From: Aspidapion aeneum
Lineage: Eukaryota > Arthropoda > Insecta > Coleoptera > Brentidae
Assembly (NCBI GenBank): GCA_963576565.1
Contig: OY755048.1
Location: 4,718,501-4,782,500, forward strand
DNA length: 64,000 nt
Reading direction: 5' to 3'
Part shown: positions 1 through 7,258 of the stretch, one piece after another
How positions within the stretch are numbered: the stretch's first letter is position 1
How the letters are laid out: each line of letters opens with the position of its first letter
Translations under genes and position numbers: made by a program
Notes under the pieces: generated by a model
The model's input: only the letters and a program-made list of their open reading frames with translations
The model's database searches: none
Told to the model about the DNA's origin: nothing

Positions 1-226
1 TCTTTATAATTCTTCTTTCCCACTGTCAAAGGTATAAAAACTCAAATTAGACGTAAAGTATTAACATCTGAAAAAATGAGATCACCGTTTGCATGTGTTA
101 AAATCTCTGATCGCAATGGGCGATTGCCAATATAATTTTCAAACACCAAATTGCAAATAATGCAAGGACCTAAAACCATAAACAACAAGTGAAATTAAAG
201 AAAGAAAAATCAGAAAAAACTTGTCC

Positions 227-296
227 ATGGGTGGCACTTGAACCCGGAATCTCTTGTTCTGTACGCAAACAGTCTCTTATTGAACCACCAAGGAAC
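227..296 (-). mobile_element. tRNA-like SINE head, copy 1
   Basis: Read on the minus strand, this segment has an A-box-like stretch and a B-box-like GGGTTCAAG stretch in tRNA spacing. It is the most diverged of the five copies: the stem after the B box reads TGCCACC instead of CCGGCC. It was probably a Pol III promoter once; present activity is doubtful. Confidence 0.6.
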
Positions 297-389
297 ATAT
301 ACAAATTTTCGGAAAACTTCCATGTATGTATGTATGAATGGTGTCTCAATACAAGAAATTAAAGAAAGAAAAATCAGAAAAAACTTGTC

Positions 390-458
390 TTTGGCCGGGC
401 TCGAACTTGGATCTCTTGCTCTGTACGCAAATTGTCTCTAATTGAACCAACAAGGAAC
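390..458 (-). mobile_element. tRNA-like SINE head, copy 2 (inside the extra 164-bp duplication)
   Basis: On the minus strand it reads TTGGTTCAATTAGAG (A-box region), then a 5'-part resembling an anticodon arm, then CCAAGTTCGAGCCCGGCC (B box and T arm). It is followed on that strand by AAGACAAG and a run of six T, a possible Pol III terminator. This copy belongs to the extra duplication that makes unit 1 longer than the others. Confidence 0.65.
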
Positions 459-786
459 ATACACAAATTTTCTGAAAACTTCCACCTATGTATGTATGTG
501 TGGTGTCTCAATACAAGAACGAGAAATTGTCAGGGTATTAACTCAACCAAGATTCAACTGATTCTTTATAATTCTTCTTTCCCACTGTCAAAGGTATAAA
601 AACTCAAATCAGACGTAAAGTATTAACATCTGAAAACATGAGATCACCTTTTTCGTGTGTTAAAATCTCTGATCGCAATGGGCGATTGCCAATATAATTT
701 TCAAACACCAAATTGCAAATAATGCAAGGACCTAAAACCATAAACAACAAGTGAAATTAAAGAAAGAAAAATCAGAAAAACTTGTC

Positions 787-854
787 TTTGGCCGGGCTTG
801 AACTCGGATCTCTTGCTCTGTACGCAAATTGTCTCTAATTGAACCACCAAGGAA
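787..854 (-). mobile_element. tRNA-like SINE head, copy 3
   Basis: The minus strand has TGGTGGTTCAATTAGAG as A-box region and GAGTTCAAGCCCGGCC as B box and T arm. The T-run behind it is shortened to five T, which may weaken Pol III termination. Confidence 0.65.
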
Positions 855-1183
855 CATACACAAATTTTCTGAAAACTTCCACCTATGTATGTATTTGTGG
901 TGTCTCAATACAAGAACGAGAAATTGTCCGGGTATTAACTCATCCAAGATTCAACTGATTCTTTATAATTCTTCTTTCCCACTGTCAAAGGTATAAAAAC
1001 TCAAATTAGACGTAAAGTATTAACATCTGAAAACATGAGATCACCTTTTTTGTGTGTTAAAATCTCTGATCGCATTGAGCGATTGCCAATATAATTTTCA
1101 AACACCAAATTGCAAATAATGCAAGGACCTAAAACCATAAACAATAAGTGAAATTAAAGAAAGAAAAATCAGAAAAAACTTGT

Positions 1184-1253
1184 CTTTGGCCAGGCTCGAA
1201 CCCGGAATCTCTTGCTCTGTATGCACATGGTCTCTAATTGAACCACCAAGGGA
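1184..1253 (-). mobile_element. tRNA-like SINE head, copy 4
   Basis: The minus strand has TGGTGGTTCAATTAGAG and GGGTTCGAGCCTGGCC, a near-consensus B box (GGTTCGANNCC). A run of six T follows on the minus strand. The middle differs from the other copies (CCATGTGCATAC). Confidence 0.7.
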
Positions 1254-1581
1254 CAAACACAAATTTTCGGAAAACTTCCATGTATGTATGTATGTGTGGT
1301 GTCTCAATACAAGAACGAGAAATTGTCAGGGTATTAACTCGACCAAGATTCAACTGATTCTTTATAATTCTTCTTTCCCACTGTCAAAGGTATAAAAACT
1401 CAAATTAGACGTAAAGTATTAACATCTGAAAAAATGAGATCACCGTTTTCATGTGTTAAAATCTCTGATCGCAATGAGCGATTGCCAATATAATTTTCAA
1501 ACACCAAATTGCAAATAATGCAAGGACCTAAAACCATAAACAATAAGTGAAATTAAAGAAAGAAAAATCAAAAAAAACTTG

Positions 1582-1651
1582 TCTTTGGCCGGGCTCGAAC
1601 CCGGATCTCTTGCTCTGTACGCAAATTGTCTCTAATTGAACCAACAAGGAA
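1582..1651 (-). mobile_element. tRNA-like SINE head, copy 5
   Basis: This is the best-preserved copy. On the minus strand, GGGTTCGAGCCCGGCC forms a perfect T-arm-like stem and B box, preceded by TTGGTTCAATTAGAG. A run of six T follows after AAGACAAG. It is too far from a canonical cloverleaf to be called a functional tRNA gene, so I treat it as a SINE head. Confidence 0.7.
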
Positions 1652-1780
1652 CATACACAAATTTTCTGAAAACTTCCACCTATGTATGTATGTATGTGTG
1701 GTGTCTCAATACAAGAACGAGAAATTGTCAGGGTATTAACTTGACCAAGCCAATTCAACTGATTCTTATAATTCTATAAT

Positions 1781-2563
1781 TAAAATCTAATATCATGATG
1801 ATGATTCATATATGAGTGGGCCTTGCAGCCCTTCCACTGCGACCACTAGTGGATCTATTGTGGCTCAATCTAATATCATAACCACATGTTCCAGAAATTT
1901 GTTTCAAAAAGCATTTTTTCAAAACTAATTTTTTTGAAAACCAAATAAAAAACAATTTAAATTTATTACTTGAATTTTTTTGAAAATATTTTTGTTTTTA
2001 ATAAAAATTATTTTGAAAATTTTTATTGATGATAAGTATTAGCCTAACTTTCCTAAATTGATGACAAACATGTCCTAACCTGTCAAAAGCATCTTTTTGA
2101 AACTCATTTTTATGAAAAGCAAATTAAAAAGAATTTAAAGTTATTACTTGAAGTTTTTTGAAAACATTTTTTTTTTAAATAAAAATTGTTTTCAAAATTG
2201 TGATAAGCCTAACTTTTCTAAATCAATCGCAAACATATTCTAACCTGTCAATTGGGCGCAAATTTAGGATAACACCAATTTCAAACTCTCAAAAGGAGGA
2301 CAGGAAATCTAATTTAGAGATATAATTTTTCAAAAACAATGTTGTTCAAAAAAATTGCTTTCAAACATATATATTTTTTGAAAAAATGAGTTTTGAAAAA
2401 ATGTGTTATTTCTAAAACAAAGATTTTTAAATTTGCATTTAAAACAAAGTTTTGAAAAACCTATTTAAAAAAAAATAATCACCCAGTATCCATAACTGTA
2501 AGGCGAATTTGTTTATTTGTTTTAGCCTTAAACACCATTTTATAAATATATTTTATTGCTTAC
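1781..2563. other. AT-rich non-coding stretch with a diverged ~170-bp direct duplication
   Basis: No gene was seen. Positions ~1895-2080 and ~2074-2250 are diverged direct copies: GCATTTTTTCAAAACTAA at 1911 corresponds to GCATCTTTTTGAAACTCA at 2089, and the CTAACCTGTCAA motif occurs at both ends (2075 and 2240). Positions 1800-1865 hold a GC-richer piece with the palindrome CCACTAGTGG, perhaps an old transposon remnant. The rest is A/T-run intron-like sequence. It should be the arfaptin intron after the 2564-2823 exon. Confidence 0.55.
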
Positions 2564-2823
2564 CCTATTTTCATCTAGAAACTTCATCTTAATAGTCACT
2601 TCAGCCCTTAACTTCATAAATTGCTCCCTATAGTGATCATAGCCATGCTGTGCCTCATCTAACCCCATTGCACCCTCAGGTTTTGTGGACAATGCTTCTA
2701 AGTCTGTACGATAAGCATCATATTCGATTCTCGCAGCCTCATAATTTCTGATACTTTGTAAAGTATCATCAATTGTTTTATTGCACAGAGTGTTCACAGA
2801 GGATATAAAAAAGTTTAATGCAC
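2564..2823 (-). CDS. Arfip: Arfaptin exon, central BAR helices
   Basis: The acceptor is TTTTTAG (AG at 2825-2824). Translation begins [20 protein letters not shown] and ends MKFLDENR. The donor GTAAGC follows at 2563, in phase 0. The intron between the two arfaptin exons (2824-2934) is only 111 bp, typical of insects. In place of the usual human spacer this copy has [20 protein letters not shown], so the loop between helices differs while the helices are conserved. Confidence 0.9.
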
Positions 2824-3484
2824 CTAAAAACAAAAATAAACAATATATTGCATTTTCAATTAAAAAAGTCTATCCAGATCAAAGGACCAAGTTTTAAAAT
2901 GACAAAATAAGATATGACAAAAACAAGTACCAACCTAGTAAAGTCTCTCCATTTTTTGTGAGGTTTCGTTGTGTTTCTGAGTTGTACAAGAACTCTTCTT
3001 GCAGTTCAGGTGATTTCTGAGCCAAGTCAGAGAAAGCCTCTCCAAGTGCATGCTGAGTTTGGACAACATTGTAAAAATGACTCGCAAGGGCTCTAGCTAA
3101 ACGTAGTATGTTAATGTACTTTTTTTGAGTTTCCCTAAGTTGATCTATTTGAGATTCCAGTTCTGCATCATGTGTCCTAGATGTCTTTCCTAATTTTTCA
3201 AACATTAGCTGTTTGGTACACTTGTAGGTGGAAATGGACCAATTTTTTATGTTTTCAATCTTGGAATTAGTCTTTAGGAGAGTTGAGTTATCATTCTGAG
3301 TGGGAGTGGAGGGGGTCAAAATTGCTGGTGAGCTGGTTGTTTGAGATAAGGTACGTGAGTACACAGTGCTGCTAGAATTTGTAGGCCCATTTTGTTTACT
3401 CTCATGTGGTGGAGTATCCTTTAACATGTCATGAATACTGGTTTTTTCTGCACTTAGTGAATTTGATGTCCTTAACTGAGACAT
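2564..3484 (-). CDS. Arfip: Arfaptin, two coding exons (partial, C-terminal exon outside window)
   Basis: Arfaptins are BAR-domain proteins that bind Arl1, Arf and Rac GTPases and curved trans-Golgi membrane. Exons join 3484..2935, then 2823..2564. The ATG at 3484 starts a low-complexity Ser/Thr/Pro-rich N-terminus (residues ~1-70). From residue ~75 follows the arfaptin homology segment [19 protein letters not shown], then a long coiled-coil helix typical of a BAR domain. The second exon continues with [12 protein letters not shown] and [18 protein letters not shown], both hallmark arfaptin stretches. The two exons give 270 residues; human arfaptin-2 has ~340, so ~50-70 C-terminal residues are missing and should lie left of position 1. 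I could not find them in 1-2563. The gene is divergent to porcupine. Identification is strong; the exact start is inferred. Confidence 0.92.
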
Positions 3485-3488
3485 AACT
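2935..3488 (-). CDS. Arfip: Arfaptin exon containing the start codon
   Basis: On the minus strand a T-rich acceptor ending TTTTTTAG (AG at 3490-3489) is followed by AGTT and the ATG at 3484-3482. This makes the exon begin just four bases before the start codon, with the 5' UTR in an upstream exon. The exon ends with CTAG at 2935, and the donor GTTGGT starts at 2934. Its one leftover base G joins GT of the next exon to make a glycine codon in the conserved NGETLLGA stretch. The open frame continues upstream of this ATG to 3592, but that part is not arfaptin-like. Confidence 0.85.
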
Positions 3489-4746
3489 CTAAAAAATAAT
3501 GACATGTGACTTCTAAACGCAGCTTGCGTCCGCAGTTGGGAGTTCACCCTTTTTTGGGTATTCAAGGTATAGTATAAAAAGCTAAATAACATAATAAATT
3601 ATTAATTCCTGCATTTTAGTTAGTGGACACAAACTTTACAATCTCAAATATAAAATTTGGTTATCTCTGAACTGCAAACTGCTTTTATAAATGTGGTGTG
3701 TGATTGTTTTGCTATAAATCCACCTTTTATATAATTTTGGTCTCACTTTTAATTTTAACAACTAAACTAAACAATGTTTTGGAGAAGTTTTTAGTAATAT
3801 AATTACTTACGTGGTATTTACTGATGTTCTTTAGCCTGTTAGCACAGATCAAATACTATTAGTATTAAAAAGATTTTCTTTTACAAATAATAATATATTA
3901 TTATATCAACAAAAATTTCCCAACACCTATAAATTTTTGACATTTACACAGCAGCACAGCCTAGTATAGAAATTGGTTGGCTGGCAGTGTTGCCAATGCA
4001 AATTTTTGCACGCCGAAGTGCTCCAAAACCCACTATTTTGCACGGTTCCCACAATTTTCGCACTTATGTTGTTTGATGGAGATTCACGTAGTATTTCTAT
4101 CGAGTTTGAGTTACAAAATTAATATTTTTTTGACGTCCAGTACAACTACTAACGATATTTAAAAATATATTTGTACTCAAATTGAGTTTATTTATTTGGG
4201 TCAAAAATACCTTTTGTAACGGTGTCTCAGTAGGGTAGACCGGGGCTACACTGGACACAGGGATACAATTGACACACGAATAAATTTTCGTAGGGCAAAT
4301 TACGCTACTCCTGCAAACACACGAACATTAGAGTTAAATTTTGGCGAAGAATCAGTTCCAAAAATGAAACGGTGGTATGTACACCTGTAATTTTTAGAGC
4401 GAATTTTGGTATTTTGATGTAGGATTTTAGGTAAGTTCTGATGCTTTTCATTAGTTTAATTTTCTTTGTACAGGGGTAAGTTACGTACATTTAAAAAAGA
4501 AATATTGTTTGTGTTCAATTAGCTTTTTAAAGTCTCGAACTTCTGATTTTCTCACGTAGGTAGTAAATATATTTGCATGTAGAAGTAATACCTGCAAAAA
4601 AATAACGAACGTCCAAAATGTTTAACGACGCTTGTCTAAGCTTAGATTTGTTTTACAACAAACTGACTCTTGCGTATTTAATTTAATGTGTTTATAAGAA
4701 TTATTGAAAAACTGGAGATTTGACTGAGGTTCTGATATGTATCAAT
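3489..4746. other. Arfaptin 5' region and intergenic spacer
   Basis: No coding region was recognised. A consensus minus-strand donor GTAAGT (3810-3805) may end a non-coding first exon of arfaptin, whose intron would then run to 3489; the transcription start would lie somewhere right of 3811. Positions ~4229-4290 carry GGGTAGACCGGGGCTACACT, a sequence resembling the ends of insect MITEs, but I could not find a matching opposite end. The remainder is AT-rich with no recognised feature. Confidence 0.4.
3805..3812 (-). promoter_or_regulatory. Possible 5' splice donor of arfaptin non-coding exon
   Basis: The minus strand reads CCAC then GTAAGT, a full consensus donor. Its position ~320 bp upstream of the acceptor at 3490-3489 would make a plausible 5' UTR intron. 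This is inferred from splice-site quality only. Confidence 0.35.
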
Positions 4747-5822
4747 CAGTGGCGGCGCGTGAGGTTTAAAAGTGGCGGTTCTGCAAAGTGGGGAATAAGA
4801 CAATTTTTAAAAAATCCGGTAAATGATTCAAATCGTCAGCATCGGAAATAGTTCACTTTGAGTCACCACCAAATGTCAAACAAAGAAAACCAAATAATTT
4901 GTTTTTTACACTGCACCCACAAATCCATTTAAAACGCTTACAAACATCGCGAGTGAATTTTCTTATATAGTTTTTGCCGGGACTTTTTCCCCTATAGGTA
5001 CGTTATTTCTAAATCTGGTAAGGGAATTAACGTTCTTAAATTACGTAACACAAAAATTCCGGATTTTTGACCCCCTACCCCCCTCGTAACGCATGTTCAA
5101 GAAAAAAACACATTAAAAAACCATTGAGTGTAACGCAAAGCCAAACCCCCCTCCCCCCCTTGAGCGTTACGTAATTTAAGAATAGGCCCTAAAGGACGAC
5201 CTTCCTATTTGATTTTTAACTTTTCGTTAAAAAAAAGGTAAACTTTTCGTTAAAAAAAGGTAAACTTTTAAAATTCCGGAGAGTAATGGTTATATCCTCG
5301 GTAGTTTCATATTTTATTAAAGTTTTTTGTACCTACCACACACCGCACACATATAATATTCATTCATAAAAGTACCGTGATGATGTAAATTATGTCAACA
5401 CTCAACTAGGTACAAATTTGCTGTTCCCATCTGTTCTTAAAATATAAACGGGGCACTACCCCGATTTTCTAAAATTTTGCATTGCTGAGACGTCAGTTGA
5501 ATAGTTCTATCCTTTTTAATGTGTGGTATAATCTGTATTCATCCGTCCTTTATTCGGGGGAGTTTGGTTAACAGACCCGGCAAAATCTACCGCGCATTTA
5601 AACAGCGTACATCGCAAGCAGAGCGATGAGCCCACCAGACCCAAGAGCCCCAATAGCAACAGGCTTGCCCCTCGTACCAATTATACAAATGTTGTAGGCA
5701 TGTGCCTGCTTAATTAGTGAGAAAAAAAAGAACAAAAAAATTCTGTACTAAAAAAATATATTACTGTACTCAAAATTAGCCGGTGCTGCAGCCCCGCAAC
5801 CCTTATTGAATAACCGCCACTG
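4747..5822. mobile_element. Non-autonomous hAT-like element, 1076 bp
   Basis: The left end is CAGTGGCGG and the right end is CCGCCACTG, a 9-bp terminal inverted repeat. Flanks are GTATCAAT (4739-4746) and GTAACAAT (5823-5830), an 8-bp target-site duplication with one mismatch, as hAT transposases make. A subterminal AGTGGCGGTTCTGC at ~4772 resembles the right end. No transposase frame is present, so it would need a transposase from elsewhere. It contains a nested palindromic repeat (5020-5194). Confidence 0.75.
5020..5194 (+). mobile_element. Short palindromic MITE nested in the hAT-like element
   Basis: The ends are inverted copies of TTCTTAAATTACGTAAC (5033 onward and ~5165-5182). The middle has C-rich runs (CCCCCTACCCCCC and CCCCCCTCCCCCCC). 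A second copy in opposite orientation is at 7671-7819, so this is a dispersed repeat. No target-site duplication was clear. Confidence 0.7.
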
Positions 5823-6327
5823 GTAACAATATAGAGCCGAAATTGCCTGTTTATAGATTTCTTATACCCTGCTTCCGCCAGGGTTCGAAAATATCATGAT
5901 ATTTATATAAATATCAATATCACATGATACATATATCGGATATATATCTGATATATATCATTATCAAACTGAATGCTTTGGTTTTGACATATTAAATAAA
6001 AAACACTACTTCCTAATAAATCAAAAGTACACACAGATGGAAAACACAGTAACTGCTCTAACCTGGGAAACTAGAAAACAAAAGAAATTGACGCGTTTCG
6101 AGCAAAAGCCGAAATCACTATTAAAAAAAGGGACTGCTTTTAAATGACGTTGACAATTTGTCAATGCTATGATTTGATGGTGTCAAAACTGGGGTTAATT
6201 TTTATTTTTGATTTAAATTTAAGAAAATATTTTGGACTTTGGAACTTTTGGAAGACAAAGCCATTATTTTGTGTTGACGTAGCCGCTTACTTGACATTTT
6301 GTTAAATAAATTAAAACATATTTATCG

Positions 6328-6402
6328 AACTGATAATGGGTGATTTAATTAAGCCGGGAAAAGAGATGGCGCTGAAAGTGCAGCCAGCACCCATTATCAG
6401 TT
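6328..6402. repeat. Inverted repeat, 15-bp perfect arms
   Basis: AACTGATAATGGGTG at 6328-6342 is exactly complementary to CACCCATTATCAGTT at 6388-6402, with a 45-bp spacer. It can form a 75-nt hairpin. It may be a tiny MITE or an unrelated structural element. Confidence 0.6.
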
Positions 6403-6426
6403 GCCTAAATTTATCCAATCTAATAG

Positions 6427-6965
6427 CGATTTCGGCTTTTGCTCGAAAACTGCCCTGGAGTGCTCGAAAATTGCTCTGAAACGGATGCACGCGTTCGACT
6501 TAAAAAAGAGCAGTGCCCTAAAAAAGATTTGTGTGCTCGACTATTGCCCGCAAATCTCCGAGCGGGTGCTCTGAATTGCTCCATCTCTTTTGACGGAGCA
6601 ACGTTTCAGATCAAAACAAAAACATAACCCCACTTTTTAGATATGATTAATTTGTTTCTACCTTTGATATATGTGTGTCTTATAGGTGTTTTCCGTGTTT
6701 TGCATTTAAAAAATTTACATACATATACTACAATGCAACAAAAAAATTTAAATAAAAAAATTATAAACCAAGAATATGTTTTATTTGTTCAAGTTACAAA
6801 ACACACGAAATTTCGATCAAGTGTTTGAAAAATCATGTTCGCCCTTGCTACGAAGGCGAGCAATCCCGCTCGATCTTAGATCAATCCCGGGGTGCTCGGA
6901 GAGAGATTCGTGACGTTACCGCTCTACCCGCGAGTGATTTCAGAGCAGTGAAGCCGAAATCGCTA
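6427..6965. mobile_element. MITE with GCGATTTCGGCTT termini and GAGC/GCTC-rich interior
   Basis: The left end GCGATTTCGGCTT is matched by the inverted right end AAGCCGAAATCGC. TA lies on both sides, suggesting a TA target duplication. The interior is unusually GC-rich for this region, with repeated GAGC/GCTC words and inverted pieces such as CCCGCTCG. A fragment of the same end occurs in reverse at 6092-6122, and similar GAGC/GCTC sequence at ~11385-11935. No coding capacity. Confidence 0.55.
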
Positions 6966-7205
6966 TAAACGTATGGGTTCATTTGAACGGCAACGCTTGT
7001 TGTAGCTATTTATAGGCCATTTCCCAGTACAGATATTTACGACGTACGTGACGATCCAGCAAAAATTAAATCCGTGGTCAATAGTTGGCAAGACTGTTCG
7101 TGACTCATTATTTCGAGAGAAACATCAACTGTCTTTTGTTTATATTTACAATAACCTCAAAAATTTAAAGAGATTTATTTTTTTTAAAATTATTTTGTGG
7201 GAAAA

Positions 7206-7258
7206 ATGGAAGCCGAGGAAAATGCAAATTGGAATTTTTACATTCCCATAGAGGTTGA
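7206..7258 (+). CDS. por: Porcupine exon 1 (start codon)
   Basis: ATG at 7206 in a favourable context (GAAAAATGG) opens MEAEENANWNFYIPIEV and stops at the donor GTAAGT (7259). Two bases (GA) are left over and combine with C of exon 2 to form an Asp codon. The acidic, Tyr/Asn-containing start resembles porcupine N-termini only loosely. Support comes from the phase match, the start context and the donor, not from homology, so this exon is less certain than the others. Confidence 0.65.

Larger units (their letters stand above)
1..1780 (-). repeat. Tandem array of ~400-bp units containing tRNA-derived SINE heads
   Basis: The block starting TCTTTATAATTCTTC recurs near 1, 563, 960 and 1359, giving a period of ~397-399 bp. 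The first unit is longer (~562 bp) because a ~164-bp piece (191-354) is repeated at 355-518. Each unit contains a tRNA-like segment on the minus strand, followed in that direction by a T-run and an AT-rich body, then a CATA microsatellite on the other side. Copies differ by scattered substitutions, so the array is not recent. It would lie in an intron or the 3' flank of arfaptin, which is on the same strand. No protein-coding gene was seen here; the short reading frames only traverse the repeats. Confidence 0.9.
5831..7205. other. Intergenic spacer and probable porcupine 5' region
   Basis: No gene was recognised. Positions 5885-5965 are a low-complexity ATATC/GATAT tract. Positions 6092-6122 hold an inverted fragment of the repeat whose full copy is at 6427-6965. 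Positions 6328-6402 hold a perfect 15-bp inverted repeat. The stretch 6970-7205 leads into the porcupine start codon and should contain its 5' UTR and promoter, but I see no distinctive core promoter motif. Confidence 0.45.

Noticed and set aside
238..441. Small plus-strand frame with repeated LGSLALYAN-type peptide, and similar minus-strand frames up to 1758
   Set aside because: They only read through the SINE repeat array; the same frame recurs in each unit with stops and shifts.
227..1651. Five functional tRNA genes
   Set aside because: Only the A-box-like part and the B box/T arm are tRNA-like; I could not build a full cloverleaf with acceptor and anticodon stems, and the sequences sit in a tandem repeat.
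3485..3592. Longer arfaptin start (frame continues upstream with a hydrophobic segment)
   Set aside because: A good acceptor (TTTTTTAG) lies just before the ATG at 3484, and the upstream translation is unlike arfaptin.
5885..5965. ATATC/GATAT tract as a regulatory palindrome
   Set aside because: It is low-complexity AT repeat with many overlapping chance palindromes.
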